Shown: positions 49,266-58,499, numbered from the stretch's first letter. The stretch is DNA of 64,000 nt from CAYGZA01 sp964354135 (GCA_964354135.1 CAYGZA010000002.1:1-64000), one strand, 5' to 3'. A program made the numbers and translations. Notes: generated by a model from the sequence alone, not told the origin.

Positions 49266-52169
49266 GTGAAGCACGCTTATCGTGTGGCGACGTTGGCCGC
49301 GCTGGCGGCCTGGTGGGCATTGGGCCCGGCCGAGCGGCTCGGTTTCGGCGACCAGGCAAAGCTGCAGGCGGAGAAGCCGGCCATCACCAGCGGGCAGATC
49401 GAGGCCGACTGGCTGCACCAGGACGCGATGCGCGTGCCGATGGCAATCCCCGGCGTCGGTCCCGGCGGCGTGACCCGCGAGGAGGACGCGGCCGGAGGCG
49501 TCGACGGCGTCAAGAACGGCAAGTGGGGCTTTCACACCGAGAACGAGCCCGACCCCTGGTGGCAGTTGGATCTCGGGCGGCCGACCGCCATCGAGCGCGT
49601 CGTGCTCTACAACCGCTGCGACCTGGCCCAGCGCAACGACCGGATCGTCATCCGGGTCTCCGACGACGGCAAGACCTTGCGCCAGGTCTACCAGCACGAC
49701 GGCACGACCTTCTACGGACAGACCGACCAGAAGCCGCTGGCCGTGAAGCTCCAGGGCGTCAACGGCCGCTACGTGCGGCTCGGATTGAAGGGCACGAGCT
49801 ACTTCCACCTGGACGAGGTCGAGGTCTACGCGCCGGGCTCCAAAGACAACGTCGCCCTCGGCAAACCAGCCACGCAATCGAGCACGAGCCAGTGGTCCGC
49901 CAGGGCGCCGCGCCCCGGGCACCAGCCGCCCAGAGAATACCCGATCGCGCGGGCGATCGAGCGCGGGCTGAAGCTGGCCGAGAGTCAACGGCGGCTCGGC
50001 GCGAAGGTGGATGCCGAGGCGGCGATCCTCCGCCAGGCGGCCGAGCAACTCAAGACCCTGCCGCAGGACGCCCCGGAGCAGGCGAAGCAGGAGTTGCACC
50101 TCCGCGTCCACCGGGCAATCCGCAAGATGGCCCTGGCCAACCCGCTCTTGGACTTCGACGCGATCCTCTTCTGCAAGTCGGCCCCGACGCGGTTCCCGCA
50201 CATGTCGGACCAGTTCATGGGCTGGTGGTCGCGGCCGGGCGGGGGCATTTTCGTGCTGGAAGGTTTCAAGGGCGAGCGGCCGAAGGCGCGGTGCCTGACC
50301 GGCGGCTGGGCCCCGGGGACCTTCCTGCGGCCGGACCTGTCCTACGACGGCAAGAGGGTCTTGTTCGCCTACTGCAAGTTCCACCCGCACGTGCCGGACC
50401 TGCCCAATAAGGCCAACAAAGCGAACCTGCCGGAGGACGCCTTCTTTCACATCTTCGAGATGAGCCTCGACGGCTCGGGCGTGCGGCAGCTTACCCGCGG
50501 CCGCTACGACGACTTCGACGCCCGTTACCTCCCCAGCGGCGAGATCGCGTTCCTCTCGACCCGCAAAGGGGTGTTCCTCCAGACCAGCAAGGCCAACAGC
50601 TCGGCGACGCTCGCGGCCGATCTGCCGGATAGCTACGTCCGCTGCGGCGGCGACAATTACCGCCCCGTGCCGGTGTTCACGCTGCACTCGATGGACGCCC
50701 AGGGAAGAAGTTTGCGGCCGATCTCGGCCTTTGAGAACTTCGAGTGGACCCCGGCCGTGGCCAACGACGGCCGAGTGCTCTACACCCGCTGGGATTACAT
50801 CGACCGCTTCAACGGCCCCTTCTTCAGCCTCTGGTCGACCAATCCCGACGGCACCCACCCGCAGTTGGTCTACGGCAACTACACGGTCCGGCCGCAGGTC
50901 ATCTGCGAGGCAGTGCCGATCCCCGGCTCGCAGAAGTTACTGTGCACGGCCGCGGCCCACCACTCGATCCTCGGCGGGTCGATGATCCTGGTGGACCGCA
51001 CCCGCGGCACCGAGGAGGCCGCTCCCCTGGTGCGGCTCACGCCGGAAGTGCCCTTCCCCGAGACCGAGGCCTGGGCGGAGCACTATTACGCCAACCCGTG
51101 GGCCCTCTCGGAAGAGTACTACCTGGTGGGCTGGGCCGATCACAAGCTGCCGCCCCACACCCGCGTCGAGACCCAGGAGCAGAACCCCGTCAATGCCATG
51201 GGCCTGTACCTGTACGACGCCTTCGGCAACCAAGAGCTACTGTACCGCGACCCCGAGATATCTTCGGGCAACCCCATTCCCGTGCGTCCGCGGCCCAAGC
51301 CGCCGGCATACGCGGGCCTGGTTGCCGACGACCCGCACGAAGGCCGGTTCCTCGTGCAAGACGTGTACCTGGGGTTAAGCGGCGTCCCCCGCGGCGCGAT
51401 CAAGCGGCTCAGGATCGTGGCCGTGCCGCCGAAGGTCCAGCCGCACATGAACACCCCGAACCTCGGCGTCTCCGCCGAAGACCCGGGGAAGTACGTGCTC
51501 GGCACGGTTCCGGTCGAGGCCGACGGGTCGGCGCATTTCCGCGTGCCGTCGGGCATTCCGGTCTTCTTCCAGGCCCTCGACCAAAGCGGCCTGGCGGTGC
51601 AGACGATGCGGAGCCTGACCTACGTGCAACCGAAGCAGACCCTCTCCTGCATTGGGTGCCACGAGCCGCGGGAATCGGCCCCGCCGGCAACGAAGGCCCC
51701 GCTGGCGGCGCTGCGGGAGCCCTCGAAGCTGACCCTGGGCCCCAGCGGCTCCTGGCCGCTGCGCTTCGACCGGCTCGTGCAGCCGGTCTTGGACCGGCAC
51801 TGCGCGGAGTGCCACGACCCGAAGAGCAGTCACGCCCGCAAGTCGAAACTGGACCTCACCGCGGCGGCCGCCTACCAGAGCCTGCTATCGTTCGGCGGCG
51901 AGGATCTCAAGAAGAAGGCCTTCGAGCGGGACCGCTCGATTCCCGGCCAGGGCACCGCCGCCAACAGCAAACTCTTCGTGCTACTCAGCCAGGCCGGCGG
52001 GCACGAAGGCGCGCGGCTGGACCCGGAGGGCTTCGAGCGCCTCATCACCTGGATGGACACCTACGCCCAGCGCCAGGGCCATTTCAGCGAGGCCCAGGAG
52101 CAAGAGCTGACGAAGGCCCGCCAGGCGTGGGCCGACCTGTTCGTGGCCGACCCGGCGGTCAAGGACTGA
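49266..52169 (+). CDS. Secreted HzsA-type protein: discoidin, PD40-like propeller and two c-type hemes
   Basis: 967 residues from GTG 49266, where GAGGAG sits 7 bases upstream; longer starts lack a ribosome site. Signal peptide (residues 1-25), then an F5/8-type C (discoidin) carbohydrate-binding domain (about 75-205: WWQLDLGRPTAIERVVLYNR, YVRLGLKGTSYFHLDEVEVY), a helical linker, and a large HzsA/WD40-like propeller (LDFDAILFCKSAPTRFPHM, GVRQLTRGRYDDFDARYLP, AAAHHSILGGSMILVDRTRG). Two CxxCH heme sites follow: CIGCH (795-799) and CAECH (846-850). Propeller plus di-heme resembles the alpha subunit of hydrazine synthase, but homologues are widespread in planctomycetes that do not perform anammox, so an extracellular redox or sugar-oxidation role is more likely. 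Confidence 0.82.
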   Translation: MKHAYRVATLAALAAWWALGPAERLGFGDQAKLQAEKPAITSGQIEADWLHQDAMRVPMAIPGVGPGGVTREEDAAGGVDGVKNGKWGFHTENEPDPWWQLDLGRPTAIERVVLYNRCDLAQRNDRIVIRVSDDGKTLRQVYQHDGTTFYGQTDQKPLAVKLQGVNGRYVRLGLKGTSYFHLDEVEVYAPGSKDNVALGKPATQSSTSQWSARAPRPGHQPPREYPIARAIERGLKLAESQRRLGAKVDAEAAILRQAAEQLKTLPQDAPEQAKQELHLRVHRAIRKMALANPLLDFDAILFCKSAPTRFPHMSDQFMGWWSRPGGGIFVLEGFKGERPKARCLTGGWAPGTFLRPDLSYDGKRVLFAYCKFHPHVPDLPNKANKANLPEDAFFHIFEMSLDGSGVRQLTRGRYDDFDARYLPSGEIAFLSTRKGVFLQTSKANSSATLAADLPDSYVRCGGDNYRPVPVFTLHSMDAQGRSLRPISAFENFEWTPAVANDGRVLYTRWDYIDRFNGPFFSLWSTNPDGTHPQLVYGNYTVRPQVICEAVPIPGSQKLLCTAAAHHSILGGSMILVDRTRGTEEAAPLVRLTPEVPFPETEAWAEHYYANPWALSEEYYLVGWADHKLPPHTRVETQEQNPVNAMGLYLYDAFGNQELLYRDPEISSGNPIPVRPRPKPPAYAGLVADDPHEGRFLVQDVYLGLSGVPRGAIKRLRIVAVPPKVQPHMNTPNLGVSAEDPGKYVLGTVPVEADGSAHFRVPSGIPVFFQALDQSGLAVQTMRSLTYVQPKQTLSCIGCHEPRESAPPATKAPLAALREPSKLTLGPSGSWPLRFDRLVQPVLDRHCAECHDPKSSHARKSKLDLTAAAAYQSLLSFGGEDLKKKAFERDRSIPGQGTAANSKLFVLLSQAGGHEGARLDPEGFERLITWMDTYAQRQGHFSEAQEQELTKARQAWADLFVADPAVKD

Positions 52170-52232
52170 CAAGTTGATCGCAGTATACTGCTTCGCGTGA
52201 CCGCGGCTTTAGCGTAGTCCACCTATAGTCGA

Positions 52233-52238
52233 TATAAT
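52233..52238 (+). promoter_or_regulatory. Possible -10 element for the ImmA/DUF4411 operon
   Basis: A consensus TATAAT lies 32 bases upstream of ATG 52270 in otherwise GC-rich DNA. A weak TTTAGC about 19 bases earlier could act as -35. The short leader fits a regulator gene. Weak evidence. Confidence 0.35.
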
Positions 52239-52269
52239 CCCAAGGGCGGTTGCCTGTGGGGTTCCCCGT

Positions 52270-53412
52270 ATGCCAGCAGAGAGTTTCACGGTTGATGTCA
52301 ACCCGGCCGTGCTGCGATGGGCACGTCAGAGCGCCGGCTACAGTCTGCCTGAGGTCGCAGAGCGCTGCGGGGTGTCTGAAAACGCGGTCGCAGGGTGGGA
52401 GTCCGGAAAGCCGCAGCCCACATGGTCCGAACTAAGCAGACTGGCCAAGGTATACAAGCGTCCCGTGAGCGCCTTGTTGCTGGCAGATCCGCCCGAGGAA
52501 ACGCCTCCGCCGACGGACTACCGTACGTTGCCGGACGCGAAGAAAGATCTATCGCCCAAGACGCGACTGGCTATTCGCACCGCTAGATGGCTCGTGCGGA
52601 GAGCGTGCGAACTGGAACGGCAACTCGGAATCAGCAACGGATTCCAAATGATGCGGGCTGCTCTTTCGGACGATCCCGAAACGGTAGCGCGTGAGTTCCG
52701 CGAACGGCTGGGAGTGGCGGTTTTGGAGCAGACTGGCTGGAAGTCGATTCGACAGGCGCTGCGTCAATGGCGTGCCGCAGTCGAGGCCCAGCACGTGTTT
52801 GTCTTCCAGTTTAGGATGCCGCTTGCGGAAGTCCGCGGGTTCTCTTTCGTGGAGGAAGATCGTCCGTCCATCGTGCTCAACGAGGCGGACGCCGTCAGAG
52901 CAAGGATCTTCACTCTATTTCATGAGTACGCTCATTTGCTGACCGCGCGGCCTGGCATGTGCATCCCCGAGGAGGGACCGTCCGAGGAGTCGAAGCCGGT
53001 CGAGATCTTCTGCAACCGCGTCGCAGCCGCCTTCTTGATACCGAGTGCTGATTTTAGGCCTCGGCTTCCTGAAGTGCCGACGGATGAGGCAATCGCAGAG
53101 CTTGCAATGCGTTATCGGGTAAGCCGCTATGTTGTGCTCGGGCGGATGCGCACCCTCGGAGCGGTCTCCGAACAAGCGTATCAGCAGACCAGGCGACGAT
53201 GGGAGATGCAGGCGGGGGTGGCACCAGGCCCGAGCCGGCAGCAGAAGGGCGGTCCGACCAGGGCTGAGCGGTGTTTGGAGGCACGTGGCCGCCGATTCGT
53301 TTCGGTGGTTCTTGAAGCCACAGAACGTGGATTCATCCCCACAAGCGACGCAACCAGGTATCTGAGCATACAGGTGATGGATCTTTCTGGACTCGCCTCG
53401 AAGGCCAAGTAG
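52270..53412 (+). CDS. XRE-HTH / ImmA-IrrE metallopeptidase fusion (antitoxin-like)
   Basis: 380 residues. Residues 10-72 are an XRE helix-turn-helix (LRWARQSAGYSLPEVAERCG and VSENAVAGWESGKPQPTWSE); residues about 170-300 carry the ImmA/IrrE zinc-peptidase domain with HEYAH at 218-222 and a later acidic ligand in EIFCNRVAAAFLIP. The C-terminal tail (RAERCLEARGRRFVSVVLEA, ATRYLSIQVMDLSGL) is typical of the HTH-ImmA proteins encoded with DUF4411 toxins. It probably represses the operon and neutralises the next gene product. The stop overlaps the next start by one base. Confidence 0.9.
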   Translation: MPAESFTVDVNPAVLRWARQSAGYSLPEVAERCGVSENAVAGWESGKPQPTWSELSRLAKVYKRPVSALLLADPPEETPPPTDYRTLPDAKKDLSPKTRLAIRTARWLVRRACELERQLGISNGFQMMRAALSDDPETVAREFRERLGVAVLEQTGWKSIRQALRQWRAAVEAQHVFVFQFRMPLAEVRGFSFVEEDRPSIVLNEADAVRARIFTLFHEYAHLLTARPGMCIPEEGPSEESKPVEIFCNRVAAAFLIPSADFRPRLPEVPTDEAIAELAMRYRVSRYVVLGRMRTLGAVSEQAYQQTRRRWEMQAGVAPGPSRQQKGGPTRAERCLEARGRRFVSVVLEATERGFIPTSDATRYLSIQVMDLSGLASKAK

Positions 53413-53912
53413 TGGGCCACAGTCAATTCGCAGTTTATTGCATCGACACGTCGTCTCTTGTCGCCCTCTGGCATTGGCATCCGATCAGGGCAAATTCTGG
53501 GGTCTGGGAGCGACTCGACGAACTGATCGAGCAGCACCGGCTCGTTGCGCCGAGAATAGTCTTGGAGGAGATCCACAGGCAAGACGACGCACTCCTTGTC
53601 TGGGCGCGATCGCGTAAGCAGAAGCTGTTCGCTAGGACGTCGCCTGAGATGGTCCGGCTAACCAAACAGATCGTCAACAGATTCGACGGGCTCGTTGACA
53701 AAGATCAGCCGTTCAACAGTGCCGACCCATTCGTGGTGGCCTTGGCATTACAGGAGCCCGAGTCGAGGGCGTTGTTCGGCAAGGAGGTGATTGTCGTTAC
53801 AGAGGAGAAGTACGCTCCAGGGCGGCCCAGGATTCCACACGTGTGTGAAGCTTACGGCCTGAAGTATCTGACAATCCACCAGATGTTCTTGTTCGAGGGT
53901 TGGAGTTTCTAA
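53412..53912 (+). CDS. DUF4411 family PIN-like toxin
   Basis: 166 residues, GTG start within the upstream stop (TAGTG). YCIDTSSLVALWHWHP supplies the first PIN-type Asp; SADPFVVALALQEP the second acidic cluster; VVTEEKYAPGRPRIPHVCEA and YGLKYLTIHQMFLFEGWSF form the diagnostic C-terminus of DUF4411. The family is predicted to be an RNA-cleaving PIN-domain toxin and is normally encoded after an XRE-ImmA gene, exactly as here. The 150 bp following (53913-54062) contain no gene. Confidence 0.88.
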   Translation: MGHSQFAVYCIDTSSLVALWHWHPIRANSGVWERLDELIEQHRLVAPRIVLEEIHRQDDALLVWARSRKQKLFARTSPEMVRLTKQIVNRFDGLVDKDQPFNSADPFVVALALQEPESRALFGKEVIVVTEEKYAPGRPRIPHVCEAYGLKYLTIHQMFLFEGWSF

Positions 53913-54062
53913 CCGACCTTGCGCGATCGGGACGGCGGCGCCCAAGACGGTCGGCTGATGTTCCGTGGCCGCCGATAGCGCGCAACGCGCGCCCGTAAGT
54001 GGCTGCCGGGGAAAATCGTCCCGATTTACGACCGCGTCCTGGCGGTGTTGAAGGGGAAGAAG

Positions 54063-55889
54063 TTACGCGGCCCGGTCGATTCGGCGGGGGAGCCGGGCGC
54101 CCTTGCCCACGGAGCGGATCACTTTGACGATCCGCTGGCGGTCCGCGTCGGTGAGGCTGGAGCCGCTGGGCAGGCAGAGGCCGCGGCGGAAGAGGTCCTC
54201 GGCCACGGCGCCGCCGCGGGACCGGCAACCGGAAAAGACGGGCTGCAAGTGCATCGGCTTCCAGACCGGCCGCGACTCGATGTCCTCGGCCGCAAGGGCT
54301 TGTAGAACGTCGTCCCGGCTCGCCCCAAAGGCTTCGGGATCGACCGTGACGCAGGTGAGCCAGCGAGTAGAATGCCCTTCGGGGTGCTCGGCAGTGAAGT
54401 CGATCCCGGGCAGGTCCCCCAGGGCGCGGCGATAGAAAGCATAGTTGGCGCGGCGCTGGCGGACGCGGGTCTGGAGGACTTGGAGCTGCCCGCGGCCGAC
54501 CGCCGCCAAGAGGTTGTTCATCCGGTAGTTGTAGCCGATCTCGGAGTGCTCGTAGTGCGGGGCGGGATCGCGGGCCTGGGTGGCGAGGAAGCGGGCCCGC
54601 CGGCACAATTCCCGGTCATCGGAGACGAGCATTCCCCCCCCGCCGGTCGTGACAATCTTGTTCCCGTTGAACGAGAAACAGCCGACGGCCCCGAACCTCC
54701 CGGCCGGCTTGCCCCGGTAGGTTGCCCCGAGGGCCTCGGCCGCGTCTTCGATCATGGGGATGTCGTGCCGCCGGCACGCCTCGAGGATGGGAGCGTAGTC
54801 GGCGCACTGGCCGTAGAGATCCGCGACCAGGACCGCTTTGGGTGGCTGGCCGCGGCGGACGCAGGCATCAAGCTCCTCGGCCAGCAGGGCCGGGTCCATG
54901 TTCCAGGTCCGCCGGTCGCTGTCGATGAAGACGGGCCTGGCCCCGACGTAGGAGATGGCGTTGGCCGTCGCCGCGAAGGTAAGGGTTGAGGTAATCACCT
55001 CGTCACCCCGCCCGACGCCAAGCACCAGCAGGGCGAGATGGAGCGCCGCCGTGCCGGACGAAACGGCCACGGCTTCCGCCACGCCGAGCTTCTCGGCAAA
55101 TTCCCTCTCCAGCGCATCGACGTGCGGCCCGAGCGGGGCGATCCAATTCGAGTCGAAGGCGTCCAGCAGCAGTTGCCGCTCGCGCCCGGACATGTGAGGC
55201 GGGGAAAGGTATACGCGGCTGGGAGCCCCGGTTGGCCGCGCGTCGCGGGAGACTCGATCCGGCGCGGCGTCTGCTCGCGTCACCCGCGCGGGCACGCCCT
55301 TCGCTACCACGTTGGACGGCAAGTCGCGGACCACAGCCGCCCCGGCACCGACGGTTGTCCAGGAGCCGATGCGTATCCCGGGAGTCGTCGTCGAGTTGAT
55401 CCCCAGAAGCGAGCCTTCCCCCACCGAGACCCCGCCCGCCAAGTGGACCCCCGGGGCGATGTGGGCGTAGTCGCCGATCACGCAATCGTGGTCAACCGAT
55501 GCCGCCGTATTGACGATCGTGTGACCGCCCAGCCAAGAGTCGACTTGGACGATGGCGCCCGGCAAGATGACGGTTCCCTCACCGAGGTGGACCGAGCGAT
55601 CCACCAACGCCCGCGGATCGATAACCGTCAACCACTGGCGGTCATACTTCTCCGCGAAAAGCCGCCGCATGGCATTGTCCCCAAGCGCAATCACGGCCGG
55701 CAGTGGAGGATATTCCTCGATCTGCGCCACGGGACCGACAATGGGGATTTCCATGAGGTGTTGGCCCCAGCGATCGGGATCGTCGTCGAACACGGCAACG
55801 ACGCGATACCCCAGCAACTCGAGACTCCGGATGACGACCTTGGCATGGCCTCCCGAGCCGATGACGTGGACTTCTTCCGGCGTGCTCAT
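54063..55889 (-). CDS. Fused NeuD-type sugar O/N-acyltransferase and DegT-family aminotransferase (PglD-PglE-like)
   Basis: 608 residues with two enzymes in one chain. Residues 1-210: NeuD/PglD family, with a Rossmann-like N-terminal nucleotide-sugar domain (VHVIGSGGHAKVVIRSLELL) and left-handed beta-helix hexapeptides (VILPGAIVQVDSWLGGHTIV, GVSVGEGSLLGINSTTTPGI; catalytic His in ASVDHDCVIG). Residues about 230-600: DegT/DnrJ/EryC1 PLP aminotransferase, with VAVSSGTAALHLALL, IEDAAEALGATY and the PLP Lys in SFNGNKIVTTGGGG. Separate PglE and PglD act in sequence on UDP-4-keto sugars to make diNAc-bacillosamine; the fusion would do both steps. It ends the glycan operon. No 4,6-dehydratase is in the window. 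Confidence 0.88.
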   Translation of the reverse strand: MSTPEEVHVIGSGGHAKVVIRSLELLGYRVVAVFDDDPDRWGQHLMEIPIVGPVAQIEEYPPLPAVIALGDNAMRRLFAEKYDRQWLTVIDPRALVDRSVHLGEGTVILPGAIVQVDSWLGGHTIVNTAASVDHDCVIGDYAHIAPGVHLAGGVSVGEGSLLGINSTTTPGIRIGSWTTVGAGAAVVRDLPSNVVAKGVPARVTRADAAPDRVSRDARPTGAPSRVYLSPPHMSGRERQLLLDAFDSNWIAPLGPHVDALEREFAEKLGVAEAVAVSSGTAALHLALLVLGVGRGDEVITSTLTFAATANAISYVGARPVFIDSDRRTWNMDPALLAEELDACVRRGQPPKAVLVADLYGQCADYAPILEACRRHDIPMIEDAAEALGATYRGKPAGRFGAVGCFSFNGNKIVTTGGGGMLVSDDRELCRRARFLATQARDPAPHYEHSEIGYNYRMNNLLAAVGRGQLQVLQTRVRQRRANYAFYRRALGDLPGIDFTAEHPEGHSTRWLTCVTVDPEAFGASRDDVLQALAAEDIESRPVWKPMHLQPVFSGCRSRGGAVAEDLFRRGLCLPSGSSLTDADRQRIVKVIRSVGKGARLPRRIDRAA

Positions 55890-55910
55890 GCGGTTTGTGC
55901 TCGGAAAAGT

Positions 55911-56972
55911 TCAGGCAGCGCGGGCAACGCCGCGGTACTCGGGAAAAAAGTCCGGGGGGGGCTCGGCCGGGCGGCCTTGCTGTCGCCGCTTGCCGGTGAG
56001 ATGTTCGTACTTTTCGGCATCCAGGACGAGTCGATAGGTGTGGAAATCGGCCGCGAGCTTGGAGAAGCCGGCCTTGAAATGGAACAGACTCTCTTTGACG
56101 CCCCCGAATCCGCCGCCGAGATGGAACCAGCGAAAGCCCCGATCTTTCGCCCACCACCGCACAAAGTCGAGCATCAGCTTGTTGGGGGCGAACCGGCAGA
56201 ACTGGTCGGCCGTCCCGGAGAGATGGTACTGGACGATGCCGCCCACGGCGGTGAACGTCGCCGCGGCAGCCACCTCCCCGCCGGGAGCCAGGACGCTGCA
56301 GAGGTGGAGCGCACCGTCGGCCACCTCGCGGCATCCCCGGAAGTAGTCGTCGTTGAAGAAGTAGAAATCGCCGGCCCCCAGGCGGTGCATGGTCTCGGTG
56401 TAGATCGAGACGAACCGCCCGTACCGAGTCCAATCGTCCATGACCGGAACGAAGCCCAGTCGCTCCAGCTTGTGGAAATCGGTCCGGTACCGGCTTCGGG
56501 TCTGCCGCCAGAGTTCTTCCCTGCTGAGGGAGAGGTCGAGGTAGACGGTTTGCCCGTGCATGACGAGCCGGCCGACGGACGCCAACGCGTCAGACGGAAG
56601 AGGGAAGAGCGGGTGCAAGCGGAAGAAGGCCGACACCAGCCCATGCCGGCGTCCCAGCTCCGCGAACGCGCGCAGGAATCGTTCCAAACAAGCCGGATCG
56701 CAGGCCGGAGTGACCAACGGGCAAGCGTAGCCGTACGGAGTCGTGGCGTCGTACCAGCGGTCGTTGGCGCCGAGGTCTTGCGGAAGCCTGTTTTTGAGGA
56801 GCGGGGCGAGCATTCTTCGCGGGCCGTCCTCGGCGTAGAAGGCCAGCGGTTCGCCCCCCTCGCAGCGCGCCGACAGGTCGAGGTACGTCGGCAGGTGATA
56901 AAAATCGTGCGGCACTTGTTCGAGGAACTCCGTCCATCGCGGGTCCTTGGTGCCGATGAAGCAAGCGTTCAT
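55911..56972 (-). CDS. FemAB-like GNAT acyltransferase (BioF2-like)
   Basis: 353 residues if it starts at ATG 56972 (GAGAGG six bases upstream; ATG 56975 and 57002 are alternatives). It has the double-GNAT layout of FemAB/BioF2-like proteins: WTEFLEQVPHDFYHLPTYLD, ANDRWYDATTPYGYACPLV, LSREELWRQTRSRYRTDFHK, DYFRGCREVADGALHLCSVL, GGIVQYHLSGTADQFCRFAP and NKLMLDFVRWWAKDRGFRWF. In polysaccharide loci such proteins transfer an amino acid or acyl group to sugars or peptides. It overlaps no gene but is only 10 bp after the methyltransferase stop and 21 bp before the fusion gene. Confidence 0.8.
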   Translation of the reverse strand: MNACFIGTKDPRWTEFLEQVPHDFYHLPTYLDLSARCEGGEPLAFYAEDGPRRMLAPLLKNRLPQDLGANDRWYDATTPYGYACPLVTPACDPACLERFLRAFAELGRRHGLVSAFFRLHPLFPLPSDALASVGRLVMHGQTVYLDLSLSREELWRQTRSRYRTDFHKLERLGFVPVMDDWTRYGRFVSIYTETMHRLGAGDFYFFNDDYFRGCREVADGALHLCSVLAPGGEVAAAATFTAVGGIVQYHLSGTADQFCRFAPNKLMLDFVRWWAKDRGFRWFHLGGGFGGVKESLFHFKAGFSKLAADFHTYRLVLDAEKYEHLTGKRRQQGRPAEPPPDFFPEYRGVARAA

Positions 56973-56982
56973 CATGGGCCTC

Positions 56983-57708
56983 TCATTGCCGGCGTGTTCC
57001 ATTTCGCTCTGCGGCGGCCGAGGCCGCCTTCATGGCCACGAACGCCAGCCGATTCGGGGGCGGGTCCCAGCGGGCCTCCGTGGTCCACGCCGACGCGGCA
57101 TAGGGCAGCAGTCGCTGGTCCTCCTGGAAGGCCATTCCGCGAAGGGCCCAGCACTCGTGGGCGGGCAAGGACCCAAGCGCGTCCGCCAGCTCCCGGGCGC
57201 CCGGCGGGGCGTAGTGGCCTCCGAACTTGGACATCGTCTTCCGGACGATGCCGTCGTCCCTGTTCGGCACCACCCCGACCAACCTTCCACCGGGCCGGAG
57301 CCGTTTCCAGAGAATCTGAAGGGTCCGATCGACGGCCACGTACTCCAGGACTTCCAGCAAGAAGATCCGGTCGAAATCGCCGAGCGACTCAACAAACGGC
57401 TCGTTCTCGGGGGTGCCGATTTCCCAGCGGACCCGGGGATGCTCGCGGCGGCAGGCCTCGATGGACTCGGCGATGATGTCGATCCCCACCACCTCGCCGG
57501 CCTCTAGCGCGGCCAGGCACAGCGCCAACTGGCCGCGGCCGCAGCCCACGTCCAGACAACGGCAGCCGGCCAGCGGGCCGGCCGCCTCGATGGCCAGGGC
57601 AAACGTCTGCGCCTGCACGCGCTCGTTGGAGTAGTCGAGCCAACCTGCGGATTCCTGAAAGACGCGCCGATAGTAATCGGCCCAGAACTCAGTCTGTTTG
57701 CTGCTCAC
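56983..57708 (-). CDS. Class I SAM-dependent methyltransferase
   Basis: 241 residues. SAM-binding motif I is CRCLDVGCGRGQLALCLA, followed by VVGIDIIAESIEACRREHP (motif II acid) and LEVLEYVAVDRTLQILWKRL with RPGGRLVGVVPNRDD (post-motif III). The start overlaps the sugar transferase stop by 4 bases. In this context it probably O- or N-methylates a sugar of the glycan, or a lipid-linked intermediate; the acceptor cannot be predicted. Confidence 0.87.
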   Translation of the reverse strand: MSSKQTEFWADYYRRVFQESAGWLDYSNERVQAQTFALAIEAAGPLAGCRCLDVGCGRGQLALCLAALEAGEVVGIDIIAESIEACRREHPRVRWEIGTPENEPFVESLGDFDRIFLLEVLEYVAVDRTLQILWKRLRPGGRLVGVVPNRDDGIVRKTMSKFGGHYAPPGARELADALGSLPAHECWALRGMAFQEDQRLLPYAASAWTTEARWDPPPNRLAFVAMKAASAAAERNGTRRQ

Positions 57709-58499
57709 GGCTTTCGGCTCACTCCCTGGAAAGCGTCACCGTACTCGTTTTCCTCGACGGGAAACGCCTTGGGGCCCTGCGACGGCGCCCCGAGCGGGCC
57801 CCAAAACTCGTCCAGCTCCGCGCCGCCGCGTGCGCGGACGCCGCTCCGTCGCAGCACTCTCACAACCGTCAAGACGAGTATCTTCAGGTCCAGCCGCAGC
57901 GACGGGTGCTCCACGTACCAGAGATCCCGCTCGAACCGGGATTCCCAGTCCAGGTCGTTGCGGCCGGCGACCTGGGCCAAGCCGGTGATTCCTGGCCGAA
58001 CCGCATGCCGCTGCCGTTGCCGCGCGGTGTACCGCGTCAGGTAGCGCACCGGCAGCGGCCGCGGGCCTACCAACGACATCGTCCCGACCAGCACGTTCCA
58101 AAGCTGCGGCAGCTCGTCGAGGCTGAAGCTCCGCAGGAAGCGGCCGAAGCGGCCCAGACGCAGCGCGTCGGGTAGAAGCTTCCCATCCGCGCCGCGGTCG
58201 TTGGTCATGGTGCGGAACTTGTACAGGGTGAATGGCCTCTCGCCCAGCCCGGGACGCACTTGGCGGAAGAGGACCGGCCGGCCCAGTCTGACGCGCACGG
58301 CGACCGCCACCAGAAGCAAGAGCGGCGAGAGGGCAAGCAAACCGACCCCCGCCGCCACTATGTCCATGGTACGTTTCAAGACGCGATATCCCCAACCCGC
58401 CTTTCCGGCACAGCTTGCAGAACTCCAAGGCTGATCCGGCATGGCGACCATTGGCCCCAAGCCTACGTTCCTTCGTTTCTCACCAGGAGAATCGCTCAC
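57705..58499 (-). CDS. Bacterial sugar transferase (monotopic phosphoglycosyl transferase)
   Basis: 264 residues. After a variable N-terminus comes the membrane hairpin (LKRTMDIVAAGVGLLALSPL and LLLVAVAVRVRLG) and the PglC/WcaJ catalytic core: GRPVLFRQVRPGLGERPF, YKFRTM, SFSLDELPQLWNVLVG, MSLVGPRPLPV (with the Asp-Glu dyad in LDELP) and RPGITGLAQV. It would start the glycan by attaching a sugar-1-phosphate to undecaprenyl phosphate. The start overlaps the upstream GT4 stop by 4 bases. Confidence 0.93.
   Translation of the reverse strand: MSDSPGEKRRNVGLGPMVAMPDQPWSSASCAGKAGWGYRVLKRTMDIVAAGVGLLALSPLLLLVAVAVRVRLGRPVLFRQVRPGLGERPFTLYKFRTMTNDRGADGKLLPDALRLGRFGRFLRSFSLDELPQLWNVLVGTMSLVGPRPLPVRYLTRYTARQRQRHAVRPGITGLAQVAGRNDLDWESRFERDLWYVEHPSLRLDLKILVLTVVRVLRRSGVRARGGAELDEFWGPLGAPSQGPKAFPVEENEYGDAFQGVSRKP

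Noticed and set aside
49266..52169. Evidence for anammox metabolism
   Set aside because: The HzsA-like propeller is widespread in non-anammox planctomycetes and no hzsB/C or hydrazine dehydrogenase genes are here.
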